NCBI RefSeq assembly: GCF_000730565.1
Contig: NZ_BBIQ01000023.1
Coordinates: 1-64,000 of the forward strand
Origin: Pseudomonas fulva NBRC 16637 = DSM 17717
GTDB lineage: Bacteria > Pseudomonadota > Gammaproteobacteria > Pseudomonadales > Pseudomonadaceae
DNA length: 64,000 bases
Direction of reading: 5' to 3'
In this document: one piece after another, positions 51,285-59,730 of the stretch
How positions within the stretch are numbered: the first letter of the stretch is position 1
How the letters are laid out: each line of letters starts with the position of its first letter
Program-made: the position numbers and the translations under genes
The notes under the pieces: generated by a model
Databases searched by the model: none
Seen by the model: the letters and a program-made list of their open reading frames with translations, nothing else
Told to the model about the DNA's origin: nothing

Positions 51285-51302
51285 GGTGACCGAGCGGTCA
51301 CC
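51285..51302. promoter_or_regulatory. Palindrome upstream of the fap promoter
   Basis: GGTGACC-GAGC-GGTCACC, a perfect 7+7 bp palindrome about 100 bp upstream of the -24/-12 site. This is the distance range used by enhancer-binding proteins. It could equally be a 3' hairpin of a neighbouring transcript. Confidence 0.4.
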
Positions 51303-51421
51303 TCTGGGAGAGGGTTTGATCACAGTGGCAGGCAGTGTTTCGGTGGCGTGACACTTACCGCACTTCACGGCGTAAGCCGCATGCTTGCAGGGTTGGCTGC
51401 GGCGGGGGTGTGTCAGGGGCT

Positions 51422-51976
51422 TTACACCGGGGCCGAGCGACGCAGCATTGAAGCGACCAGCTCCAGCGCCAGGGCCTGCCGTGTTGCCCAGTCGCCTTCG
51501 ATGATGCGGTAAGGCTGATCGTGGTCTTGCAACCAGTGCAGGCTCGCCCCGAAAAACTGCTGGCGCTCTCGCACATCCGGCTGGGTGCGCTGACCATCGG
51601 CAACCCAGGGCACGCCCTCAGGGCTAAGCAGCAAGTGCAGGTCGTAGTGACGATCGAGAAGAGCCTGCTCCAGCCAAGGTGGGCAATCGCCGAACAAGGT
51701 CTGGCTCCAGAGCATATTGCTGAGCAGATGAGTATCCAGAATCAGCAGCGACGGCGAGCTTGCGCGTGCAGCGTCTTCCCAGGCCAATTGCCCACGGGCG
51801 ATGCTGGGGATGTCGGCGTAGCACGTGTCGCGGCAGTGCTGGTCGATGAAGTGACGCACGTACTCACCCACTACCAGCCCACCGAAACGCGCCTGGATCT
51901 GGCCGCTCAACCAGCTCTTGCCACTGGATTCGGGGCCGCACAGCACCACCACCTGAGTGCTCGTCACAGCGCTCAT
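51422..51976 (-). CDS. NadR-like nicotinamide riboside kinase (AAA/P-loop)
   Basis: 184 aa from ATG 51976, overlapping the pnuC stop as ATGA. P-loop GPESSGKS (14-21), GEYVRHFIDQHC, LLILDTHLLSNMLW and DLHLLLSPEGVPWVADGQRT match the C-terminal ribosylnicotinamide kinase domain of NadR; the regulatory and adenylyltransferase domains are absent. It phosphorylates imported nicotinamide riboside to NMN, trapping it in the cell. Paired with pnuC, it forms a salvage route to NAD. Confidence 0.88.
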   Translation of the reverse strand: MSAVTSTQVVVLCGPESSGKSWLSGQIQARFGGLVVGEYVRHFIDQHCRDTCYADIPSIARGQLAWEDAARASSPSLLILDTHLLSNMLWSQTLFGDCPPWLEQALLDRHYDLHLLLSPEGVPWVADGQRTQPDVRERQQFFGASLHWLQDHDQPYRIIEGDWATRQALALELVASMLRRSAPV

Positions 51977-52539
51977 GCCTTCACCAACGCTGGGTCCCGG
52001 TACCACTCCAGCCATCCGCGCAGGGCGATGAGGGTAAGCACCGCAAACAGCGCTGCGGTGAAGTACAAGTGCTGGTGCAGGTACTGCCCGACATAGATGA
52101 TGTCCACCACGGCCCACAGGGGCCAGCATTGCAAGCGCTTTTGCGCCATCCACCACTGCGCCACCAGGCTGAAGCCGGTCAGGCTGGCGTCCAGCCAGGG
52201 CAGGGCGGCATCGGTCCAGGTGGCCATGGCAGCACCTAATGCTGCGCTGAGCAGCACGCCCAGGCACAGGTGGGTGAGCAGCGCGCCGGGTCGCAAGCTC
52301 GATACCTGGCGTGCCGCATCTTGGCGTTCAGGGCGCTTCCACTGCCACCAGCCATACACTTGCAACAGCGCATAGGCAACTTGAAGCAGCATGCCCGAAT
52401 AGAGCTTGACCTCGTAAAAGAGCCAGGCATAGATCAGCACCATGATCAGGCCAATGGGCCAGCACCAGGCGTTCTGCTTGACCGTGAGCCACACAGCGAT
52501 GACGCCGAGGACGGCGGCGATGAGTTCAAGGCCGGACAT
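51973..52539 (-). CDS. pnuC: Nicotinamide riboside transporter PnuC
   Basis: 188 aa with about seven hydrophobic segments. PnuC marks are the N-terminal block ELIAAVLGVIAVWLTVKQN, WPIGLIMVLIYAWLFYEVKL YSGMLLQVAY and the W-rich VYGWWQWKRPE. It facilitates diffusion of nicotinamide riboside, driven by phosphorylation by the adjoining kinase. First gene of the two-gene unit. Confidence 0.92.
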   Translation of the reverse strand: MSGLELIAAVLGVIAVWLTVKQNAWCWPIGLIMVLIYAWLFYEVKLYSGMLLQVAYALLQVYGWWQWKRPERQDAARQVSSLRPGALLTHLCLGVLLSAALGAAMATWTDAALPWLDASLTGFSLVAQWWMAQKRLQCWPLWAVVDIIYVGQYLHQHLYFTAALFAVLTLIALRGWLEWYRDPALVKA

Positions 52540-52651
52540 CGGCGATCCTTGGAGAATTGAGCGGGGGGCGCGATTGTAGCGGTTAGCTCAAGGAAGGTGT
52601 AGGGCGTTGCCGGCATCAGGGCCGTCTTGCAGCCCTGAGCCGGTGTCGGCT

Positions 52652-54286
52652 TCAGACCTTGAACTGGCGCAGCAGTTGTTCCAGGTCCTGGCTGAGCCGG
52701 CCCAGCGCCACGCCGGCTTCACTGGACTGACGCGCCGCATCGGCCGCCTGCTGGGAAAGGCCTGCCGTGTCCAGCACGTTGCGGTTGATGTCTTCCACTA
52801 CGTGGGATTGCTGCAGGGTGGCGCTGGCAATGGAAGCATTCAACGCTGTCAGGGTGTGCAGGGCCTGGTTGATCGCATTGAGGCTGGCGCCTGCTTCACG
52901 GGCTTGCGTGACAGTTTGCCGTGAGGCCTCGCTGCTGGTGTCGATCGCCTTGACGGCGGCATCGGACTGGCTCTGCAAGTGTTCGATCATGGTGTGGATC
53001 TCGGCGGTGGACTGGGCCGTGCGCTGCGCCAGCAGGCGCACTTCATCGGCTACCACGGCAAAACCCCGGCCTTGCTCGCCTGCGCGAGCCGCTTCGATCG
53101 CCGCATTGAGGGCCAGCAGGTTGGTCTGTTCTGCAATCGAGCGGATCACGTCCAGTACGCCGCCAATGCGGGTACTGTGCCCGGCCAGATCGCGGATCAC
53201 CTGCACTGCCTGTTCGATGGTCATGGACAACCGGTCGATCTGAGCCAGGCTGCCATGGATCGCCTGCTGCCCCTGCGCGACCTGTTGCTGAGCGGTGTGC
53301 ATCTCCCCGGCGGCCTGCTCGGCGGTCTTGGCAACATCCTGCACGGCGTAGGTCACCTCGTTCACGGCCGTTGCCACCTGGTCCATCTGCAGTGATTGCT
53401 GCGCGCTTTGCTGTTGCGCCGCACCGGCGTTGTCGCCTACATGGTCGGCCGATCTGGCCAGCGCATGCGCCGCCCCTTGCAGTTGTCCGATCACCCCTTG
53501 CAGCTTGCCGTTGAAGCGGTTGAAGTGCTCGCCCAGCTGGCTGAGTTCATCACGCCCGTGGGTATCCAGCCGCCGGGTCAGGTCGCTTTCGCCGCTGGCG
53601 ATATTGCCCATGGCCTGCACGGCTTCCTGCAGCGGGCGGGCAATGCTGCGTGCGATGACCCAGACCATCAGGCCCATCAGCAGCGCGATCACCACGCCCA
53701 GCAGCGAAGCGTCACGCAGCTGTCGAGCGAACTCGGCCTGTACGTCGTCCACGTAGACGCCAGAGCCGATGATCCAGCCCCAGGGCTTGAACAGCTGGAT
53801 GAAGGACGTCTTGGCAACAGGTTCGCTAGCCCCGGGCTTGGGCCAGCGGTAATTCACAGGCCCCGCCCCCTGCTGGCGCGCCAGCGCAGCCATTTCGTTG
53901 AATACCGCAAAACCATCCGGATCCCGGATGCCCGACAGGTCCTGGCCATCGAGCTTGGGATTGGCCGGATGCATGATCATGCGCGGGGTCAGGTCGTTGA
54001 TCCAGAAGTAGTCGTCATGGTCATAGCGCAGCGCCCTCACCACCTGCAGGGCTTGTTGCTGGGCCGCGTCGCGGCTCAACGTGCCGGCGGCCTCCAGCTG
54101 TTGGAAATGCACCAATACACCTGTGGCCGTTTCCACCACATGCCGGGTTTTCTCAGCCTTGGCCTGGTACAAGTCGCCGTGGATCTGGCGCAGCATCAGC
54201 AGACCAAGCGCCAACAGCATGGCTATCGCCACTACCAGGATCAGCCACAAGCGGCTGCTGATCGACATCGATCTAAGCGTCTTCAT
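52652..54286 (-). CDS. mcpP: Methyl-accepting chemotaxis protein with sCache_2 sensor (McpP-like)
   Basis: 544 aa from ATG 54286 after GGAGCATGCGCA. TM1 at residues 12-34. Periplasmic sCache_2 domain at 35-190 with YDHDDYFWINDLTPRMIMHP and FIQLFKPWGWIIGSGVYVDD. TM2 at 192-212, HAMP at 213-265, then the cytoplasmic signalling tip IRSIAEQTNLLALNAAIEAA. In KT2440 the homologue at the same place next to uppP (PP2861, McpP) senses acetate, pyruvate, propionate and lactate. I infer the same here from domain and order. Confidence 0.8.
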   Translation of the reverse strand: MKTLRSMSISSRLWLILVVAIAMLLALGLLMLRQIHGDLYQAKAEKTRHVVETATGVLVHFQQLEAAGTLSRDAAQQQALQVVRALRYDHDDYFWINDLTPRMIMHPANPKLDGQDLSGIRDPDGFAVFNEMAALARQQGAGPVNYRWPKPGASEPVAKTSFIQLFKPWGWIIGSGVYVDDVQAEFARQLRDASLLGVVIALLMGLMVWVIARSIARPLQEAVQAMGNIASGESDLTRRLDTHGRDELSQLGEHFNRFNGKLQGVIGQLQGAAHALARSADHVGDNAGAAQQQSAQQSLQMDQVATAVNEVTYAVQDVAKTAEQAAGEMHTAQQQVAQGQQAIHGSLAQIDRLSMTIEQAVQVIRDLAGHSTRIGGVLDVIRSIAEQTNLLALNAAIEAARAGEQGRGFAVVADEVRLLAQRTAQSTAEIHTMIEHLQSQSDAAVKAIDTSSEASRQTVTQAREAGASLNAINQALHTLTALNASIASATLQQSHVVEDINRNVLDTAGLSQQAADAARQSSEAGVALGRLSQDLEQLLRQFKV

Positions 54287-54580
54287 TGCGCATGCTCCAT
54301 TTGTTCTTGTTTTCACCTGCATCCAAGCACGCCTGTGGCCATGGACCCACTCGACCAATGGCTAAGTGCCATGTGCCGTGGAGTCTGTTGCCTGCAACGT
54401 CATGACAGTGCAAAGGGGTTCTGCCAGCATTTCGGCGGCGCAACATGAAACCTTTAGTAACCGTGAACTTTTCCACTGGCTTTGCGACCAACAGACGCTG
54501 TAAAACAGCCGGGCCGCGTGCGGCAATATTCAGGCAAATCAAGAACAAGGAGCTTGCCACGAGCAGGCTCCATCGGGGGG

Positions 54581-55414
54581 ATGATGGATTTTTGGACGGC
54601 CTTTCAGGCAATCATACTGGGCGTGGTGGAAGGGCTGACGGAGTTCCTGCCGATTTCCAGTACCGGCCACCAGATCATCGTCGCCGACCTCATCGGGTTC
54701 ACAGGTGAGCGGGCGATGGCCTTCAACATCATCATTCAGCTGGCCGCCATCCTGGCGGTGATGTGGGAGTTTCGCGGCAAGATAGTCGACGTGGTCCGCG
54801 GGTTGCCCACCCAGCCCAGGGCCCAGCGCTTCACCGGTAACCTGCTATTGGCCTTTCTGCCAGCGCTGGTATTGGGTGTATTGTTCGCCGACCTGATTCA
54901 TGAGTACCTGTTCAACGCGGTCACCGTGGCGGCTGCGCTGGTGCTGGGTGGGGTGGTCATGCTCTGGGCCGAGCGACGGCAACATACGGTTGAGGTGACG
55001 CATGTCGATGAGATGCGCTGGAGCCATGCGCTGAAAATCGGTTTTGTGCAGTGCCTGGCCATGATTCCTGGTACTTCGCGCTCCGGCTCGACCATCATCG
55101 GTGGCCTGCTGTTTGGCCTGTCGCGTACTGCTGCGACGGAGTTTTCCTTCTTTCTGGCGATGCCGACGATGGTGGGGGCTGCCGTGTACTCGGGCTACAA
55201 GTACCGTCATCTGTTCCAGCCGGATGATCTACCGATCTTTACGCTGGGCTTCGTGACCTCGTTCATCTTCGCGATGATCGCCGTACGCGGCCTGTTGAAG
55301 TTCATCGCCAACCACAGTTATGCAGCCTTTGCCTGGTATCGGATCGTCTTCGGCATGCTGATTCTGGCCAGCTGGCTGTTCGGCTGGGTCGACTGGACCG
55401 TTGCCCATGGTTGA
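54581..55414 (+). CDS. uppP: Undecaprenyl-diphosphatase (BacA/UppP)
   Basis: 277 aa from ATG 54581 after GGGGGG. Eight or so helices. Both catalytic motifs are present: VEGLTEFLPISSTGHQIIVADL (residues 15-36, glutamates and SSTGH) and MIPGTSRSGSTIIGGL (the PGxSRSG motif). It recycles undecaprenyl pyrophosphate to the lipid carrier for peptidoglycan synthesis and gives bacitracin tolerance. The next gene overlaps its end. Confidence 0.95.
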   Translation: MMDFWTAFQAIILGVVEGLTEFLPISSTGHQIIVADLIGFTGERAMAFNIIIQLAAILAVMWEFRGKIVDVVRGLPTQPRAQRFTGNLLLAFLPALVLGVLFADLIHEYLFNAVTVAAALVLGGVVMLWAERRQHTVEVTHVDEMRWSHALKIGFVQCLAMIPGTSRSGSTIIGGLLFGLSRTAATEFSFFLAMPTMVGAAVYSGYKYRHLFQPDDLPIFTLGFVTSFIFAMIAVRGLLKFIANHSYAAFAWYRIVFGMLILASWLFGWVDWTVAHG

Positions 55415-55832
55415 GCAGCCAGATCGCCAGCGCCCCGCGCAGATACGCAACGCCCGGTTCAAGGGGGTGCTGCTGGGGCTGCTGTGTGTGCTGCCGGTGC
55501 TGGGTGTAGCGTGCCTGGCCTACGACGCGCAGGCGTGGTGGCCGCTGGTGGTGTACCCGGGGATGAGCCTGGTCAGCGTGTTGCTCTACTGGCACGACAA
55601 GGCCCAGGCCCGCACCCAGGCCCGCACCCAGGCGCGGCGCATCCCGGAGAAGCTGTTGCACGGTACAGAACTGTTCGGTGGCTGGCCTGGCGCTCTGCTG
55701 GCGCAGCAGTTGTTCAGGCACAAGACACGCAAGGTGCCTTACCAGGTTACCTTCTGGGCCATCGTGGTCGTGCACCAGGCCGCCTGGGCGTATTGGCTGT
55801 TCTTCCAGGGGCGAGCTGCGGCATTGGCGTGA
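55407..55832 (+). CDS. DUF1294 membrane protein
   Basis: 141 aa from ATG 55407, overlapping uppP by 8 bp. Two helices (residues 20-60), then the DUF1294 signature: VSVLLYWHDKAQA, RIPEKLLHGTELFGGWPGALLAQQLFRHK (residues 85-113, split here) and VPYQVTFWAIVVVHQ. The short linker ARTQARTQARR comes from a small in-frame tandem repeat at about 55605-55637. Function unknown. Confidence 0.85.
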   Translation: MVEQPDRQRPAQIRNARFKGVLLGLLCVLPVLGVACLAYDAQAWWPLVVYPGMSLVSVLLYWHDKAQARTQARTQARRIPEKLLHGTELFGGWPGALLAQQLFRHKTRKVPYQVTFWAIVVVHQAAWAYWLFFQGRAAALA

Positions 55833-55907
55833 AACCGCTTTATCACACACGGGAGCGAGCGCGCTTAATACATTTCCCGGCCACTCCTGTATTTGCTCAG
55901 TGACCTG

Positions 55908-56810
55908 TCAGACATAGCGTTCCCCGCACGTTTCGAATGAGGCGGCCAAATGGTCGATCCATACGCGCACCGCAGGCGTGACACCGCGTCTGTGAGGGTA
56001 TACAGCCTGCAGGTAGCCGCCTGGCAAGGACCAGTCCGGGAGCAGCCTGACAAGTTCTCCACGCTGCAGCTGCTCTTCACAAAACAGGCTGGGCAGGGCG
56101 GTGAAGCCCAGGCCCGCGCGTACAGCTGCATTACGTACTACGAAATCGTCCACTGACAGCCTGGGTTCGAGCGCCAAGGCGCGCAGCTGGCCCCCAGGCC
56201 CTTGCAGCCTCAGGTGTACCAGGCGGTCGGATTCGGGTGCGCCGAGCACCGGCAGGTCGGCTAGCTGCTCAGGCTCGCGTACCTGTGGGGCAAAACCAGG
56301 CGCGGCAACCAGTTGCATCTGTGCCTGACAAAGTCGCCGGGTCACCAGCGTAGGGTCCTCATCGCCCAGGTCACGCACACGCAGCGCTACATCTATACCT
56401 TCGGAGATCAGGTCCACCCGACGGTTGAGCAAGACCAGGTCCAGTTGTACGAGCGGATATTGCCGCAAAAACTGGGTCACCACGTCCGGCAAGAACGCAT
56501 GACCCAAGGCCACCGGGCAGGATACGCGTAGCCTGCCGCGCGGTTCACTGCTCATGCTGGCTACCGCTTCCTCGGCAGCCTCGGCTTCGAGAAGCATGGC
56601 CTGGCAGTGATGCAGGTAGCGCTCGCCCACGGCGGTCAGTTTCACCTGGCGTGTAGTGCGCTGTAGCAGGCGCATCCCTAAGCGTTCTTCCAGTTCGGCG
56701 ATTCGACGGGACAACCTTGATTTCGGAATGCCCAGTTGGCGTCCGGCGGCGGCGAAGCCGCCTGCTTCGACGACGCGGGCAAAGTAGAACAGATCGTTCA
56801 AATCCTGCAT
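55908..56810 (-). CDS. LysR-family transcriptional regulator (probable regulator of azoR)
   Basis: 300 aa from ATG 56810. HTH: LNDLFYFARVVEAGGFAAAG, then LGIPKSRLSRRIAELEERLG. This N-terminus (DLNDLFYFARVVEAGGF) is characteristic of the CrgA/DhcR-like group that often regulates quinone or azo reductases. Effector domain at 90-295. Divergent from azoR with a palindrome between them. Confidence 0.9.
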   Translation of the reverse strand: MQDLNDLFYFARVVEAGGFAAAGRQLGIPKSRLSRRIAELEERLGMRLLQRTTRQVKLTAVGERYLHHCQAMLLEAEAAEEAVASMSSEPRGRLRVSCPVALGHAFLPDVVTQFLRQYPLVQLDLVLLNRRVDLISEGIDVALRVRDLGDEDPTLVTRRLCQAQMQLVAAPGFAPQVREPEQLADLPVLGAPESDRLVHLRLQGPGGQLRALALEPRLSVDDFVVRNAAVRAGLGFTALPSLFCEEQLQRGELVRLLPDWSLPGGYLQAVYPHRRGVTPAVRVWIDHLAASFETCGERYV

Positions 56811-56871
56811 GGGCAATGCTCATTGTTCCAGGGATAGGACAAACTAACGCGATTGGGGGCACTTATCATCC

Positions 56872-56889
56872 ATTACTCGCTTAGGTAAT
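56872..56889. promoter_or_regulatory. LysR-type operator between the regulator and azoR
   Basis: ATTAC-TCGCTTAG-GTAAT: 5-bp inverted arms spaced as a LysR T-N11-A box, 53 bp upstream of azoR and 62 bp upstream of the regulator. Confidence 0.55.
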
Positions 56890-56941
56890 ATCGTTCCCAT
56901 CAAACATCTCCCGCTTCAACCCCTTTTCGCAGGAGCACCTC

Positions 56942-57553
56942 ATGAAACTGCTGCACATCGATTCGAGCATCCTGGGTGACAACTCGGCCTCGCGCCAACT
57001 GAGCCGTGAGGTCGTAGCCGCTTGGCAGGCCGCTGAGCCAAACGTCGAAGTGGTCTATCGCGACCTGGCAGCCGATGCCATCGCTCATTTCTCGGCCGCT
57101 ACCCTGATGGCTGCCGGCACGGGTGAAGAGCTGCGCGATGCAGCCCAGGCCTTCGAGGCCAAGCTCAGTGCCGAGACCCTCGAAGAGTTCCTGGCCGCCG
57201 ATGCGGTGGTCATTGGCGCACCGATGTACAACTTCAGCGTGCCGACCCAACTCAAGGCGTGGATCGACCGCATCGCCGTCGCCGGCAAGACCTTCCGTTA
57301 CACCGAAGCTGGCCCGGAAGGCTTGTGCGGTGACAAGAAAGTGGTGCTGGTTTCCACGGCAGGTGGTGTGCACGCCGATCAACCTACCGGGGTAGGCCAT
57401 GAAGACTTCCTCAAGGTGTTCCTGGGCTTCATCGGCATTACCGACCTGCAGGTGGTTCGGGCTCACGGCCTGGCTTACGGTCCGGAGCAGCGTATCCAAG
57501 CGATTACCGCTGCACAGGCGCACATCGAGAACGATCTGTTCGCCGTTGCGTGA
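56942..57553 (+). CDS. azoR: FMN-dependent NADH:azo/quinone oxidoreductase
   Basis: 203 aa, start after CAGGAGCACCTC. Flavodoxin-like fold with the FMN phosphate site HIDSSILGDNSASRQLS, PMYNFSVPTQLKAWID and the active-site loop VLVSTAGGVHADQPTGV. AzoR enzymes reduce azo dyes and quinones as homodimers and protect against thiol stress. It ends at a strong terminator and faces a LysR gene. Confidence 0.95.
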   Translation: MKLLHIDSSILGDNSASRQLSREVVAAWQAAEPNVEVVYRDLAADAIAHFSAATLMAAGTGEELRDAAQAFEAKLSAETLEEFLAADAVVIGAPMYNFSVPTQLKAWIDRIAVAGKTFRYTEAGPEGLCGDKKVVLVSTAGGVHADQPTGVGHEDFLKVFLGFIGITDLQVVRAHGLAYGPEQRIQAITAAQAHIENDLFAVA

Positions 57554-57582
57554 CGGCGGGGGTTCGCCTTAGCGCAAGTTGA

Positions 57583-57605
57583 GGGTCGCCTAGGCGGCCC
57601 TTTTT
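57583..57605 (+). terminator. Rho-independent terminator after azoR
   Basis: GGGTCGCC-TA-GGCGGCCC stem (one G-T pair) followed by TTTTT. Confidence 0.9.
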
Positions 57606-57745
57606 CATGCGCGGCCACCGCATTCCGCTAACGGCGACACAGCCTACTGTTGCGCAACGCTAGGGCTCAACTGTAATGGTGGGTCATCGAGGAATAGCCT
57701 TATGCTGTAACGAAATATGTATAAGCGCTGAAGAAGGAAGCCGCA

Positions 57746-58630
57746 ATGCCGCTCAAGGACCTGCTCATCGCTCTGGTGGTAATCATCGCCTGGGGCGTCA
57801 ACTTCGTCGTGATCAAGGTCGGGCTCGATGGGTTGCCGCCCATGTTGCTGGGGGCGCTGCGTTTTCTCCTTGTGGCATTCCCCGCGGTGTTCTTCATCAA
57901 GCGGCCAAACCTGCCCTGGCGTTGGCTGATCGCGTACGGTGCGACCATCTCCCTGGGGCAGTTCGCATTTCTGTTCCAGGCCATGGCCAGCGGCATGCCA
58001 CCGGGGCTGGCTTCATTGGTCCTGCAGTCCCAGGCCTTCTTCACCCTGGGCTTCGCCGCGCTGTTTCTGGGCGAGCGCTTGCGCGTGGCCAGTGTGCTCG
58101 GGCTGCTGGTGGCCGCTGGTGGACTGGCGCTGATCGGCAGTGAAGACGGCAGCCATGTTCCCACGCTCGCGCTGATATTGACCTTGTGTGGCGGGGCGAT
58201 GTGGGGCTTGGGCAACATCATTACCCGCCGCTTCGGATCGATTGACCTGGTGGCATTGGTCATCTGGGGCGGTTTGATCCCTCCGCTGCCCTTTCTGCTG
58301 CTCTCTGGCTGGCTGGAGGGGCCTGAACGCATCAGCCAGGCGCTCACGCACATCGGCTGGCACTCGATTGCCGCGCTGGCATACCTGGCATTCGTCGCCA
58401 CCATCCTGGGCTACAGCCTCTGGAGCACGCTGTTGTCGCGCCATCCGGCTGGCAAGGTCGCGCCTTTTTCGCTATTGGTGCCTGTGATAGGCCTGAGTTC
58501 GTCGGCACTGCTGCTGGGTGAGCGCCTGACCGAAACCCAGGGTTGGGGTGCCTTGCTGGTCATGTGTGGTTTGCTGGTGAACGTGTTTGGTGCCCGACTC
58601 GGCCAGCGGCTCAGGGCCGCGAGGGCCTGA
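57746..58630 (+). CDS. EamA/DMT-family transporter
   Basis: 294 aa, ATG after GAAGGAAGCCGC. Ten helices in two EamA repeats (residues 5-135 and 148-285). Marks: ALVVIIAWGVNFVVIKVGLD and SLVLQSQAFFTLGFAALFLG. Similar to the amino-acid/purine exporter group (RhtA/YdeD-like). Substrate unknown. Confidence 0.85.
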   Translation: MPLKDLLIALVVIIAWGVNFVVIKVGLDGLPPMLLGALRFLLVAFPAVFFIKRPNLPWRWLIAYGATISLGQFAFLFQAMASGMPPGLASLVLQSQAFFTLGFAALFLGERLRVASVLGLLVAAGGLALIGSEDGSHVPTLALILTLCGGAMWGLGNIITRRFGSIDLVALVIWGGLIPPLPFLLLSGWLEGPERISQALTHIGWHSIAALAYLAFVATILGYSLWSTLLSRHPAGKVAPFSLLVPVIGLSSSALLLGERLTETQGWGALLVMCGLLVNVFGARLGQRLRAARA

Positions 58631-58637
58631 GTAACTG

Positions 58638-58657
58638 CGGGCGCTACCCGTTTTTTT
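58638..58657 (+). terminator. Probable terminator after the EamA gene
   Basis: Short stem CGGG-CGCTA-CCCG followed by TTTTTTT. Confidence 0.55.
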
Positions 58658-58759
58658 CGAGTTTTGATTGACCAGGCTCATGTTGTTGGTCGGTTACAGT
58701 CGCCCAGCAGGCACGGATATGCTTCCCTGGCTACGTTTTGGTAGGGAGGACCGCAAACG

Positions 58760-59059
58760 ATGCGAGTCAGGGACGAAATCTATTGGCAGTGGGCCGATGC
58801 ACAACTGCACAGCCGCTGCCACGACGAGGCGCTCAGCGACGGCACGACCCTCGATGTGCAGGTGCGCCTGTCCAGGCAAGGCGCAACTCAACTGTTTCTT
58901 GGCCTTTACGCTCGCGACGGGCAGGCTCTGGTGGAGGAGTATTATCCCGCCCGCTGCGGCGAAACCATGACCCGCGCGCTGGTGTGGGGTGTGGAGCGCG
59001 CTCGGGCATTGGCCACGGGCGCCACGCCGTTACCCCATAAGGCAAAAAGGCGCGCATGA
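58760..59059 (+). CDS. Conserved hypothetical protein (99 aa)
   Basis: ATG at 58760 preceded by GGGAGGACCGCAAACG. Soluble alpha/beta composition with two Cys, no signal peptide (YWQWADAQLHSRCHDE, then QLFLGLYARDGQALVEEYYP) and a basic tail. I believe similar proteins occur across Pseudomonas, but I know no function. It is convergent with the 110-aa gene; they share the hairpin at 59062. Confidence 0.7.
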   Translation: MRVRDEIYWQWADAQLHSRCHDEALSDGTTLDVQVRLSRQGATQLFLGLYARDGQALVEEYYPARCGETMTRALVWGVERARALATGATPLPHKAKRRA

Positions 59060-59061
59060 AA

Positions 59062-59085
59062 AAGCCCGGCGCGGTGGCCGGGCTT
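59062..59085. terminator. Bidirectional terminator between convergent small genes
   Basis: AAGCCCGGC-GCGGTG-GCCGGGCTT, a perfect 9-bp stem. On the minus strand it runs into TTTTTC, so it is a good terminator for the 59101-59433 gene. Confidence 0.8.
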
Positions 59086-59100
59086 GAGACCGCGTGAGGG

Positions 59101-59433
59101 TCAGTACTGCGCTTCGATCACCTTCACGGCATGTTGCGTACGCGCCTCTGGCCATTGCTGTTGCAGGGTTTGCAAGACACGGCCGACGAACTCGGTATCG
59201 GCAGCCGCCTTCTTGCCTACATAGCCCTGGCCTCGGCGGTAGGCCTTGAAGCGCGCACGCATGCTTGGCAGGTGCTCCTGGAATTCATCTTCGATCGTGT
59301 TGGGTGGCAAGCGGTCCAGGCGCACTTCGCCGCTTTGGCTCACCCACAGCAGATGGTCATCAAGGCTGTCCTTGCGCGTGGCGAACAGCTTGGCCAATTG
59401 ATCAATGGTCGGATTGTCGTTCAAGTTCATCAT
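59101..59433 (-). CDS. Conserved hypothetical Pseudomonas protein (110 aa)
   Basis: ATG at 59433 (or 59430) after GGGGGCTTT. Charged soluble protein: PTIDQLAKLFATRKDSLDDH, VSQSGEVRLDRLPPNTIEDE and FKAYRRGQGYVGKKAAADTE. I believe a near-identical family is widespread in the genus; its role is not known to me. A longer frame to 59667 has no initiation signal. Confidence 0.75.
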   Translation of the reverse strand: MMNLNDNPTIDQLAKLFATRKDSLDDHLLWVSQSGEVRLDRLPPNTIEDEFQEHLPSMRARFKAYRRGQGYVGKKAAADTEFVGRVLQTLQQQWPEARTQHAVKVIEAQY

Positions 59434-59730
59434 AAAGCCCCCATTACCCAGTTTCAGGTGATATTCACAGTTGGCGCTATCGCGATGTAGCGCGTTTCCA
59501 AGGCTGCTACTGCAGCTTTGCAACAGGGGCTTTCTCACGCTGCCTTTTGGACAGTTCCCTCTCCACGGGCCGCCTGCGTTACCGCGCAGGCGGCCTGGAA
59601 CACCCTTGCCACGACTCCCGATCAGGGAGACGGCCTCATCATGCACAAGCGCGATGAACGGCGTCAACCGTTTTGTAGTGATTATTTTTGCTCACTACAT
59701 TTTCGTAGAGTTGTCCGACAATCCTTGGTT

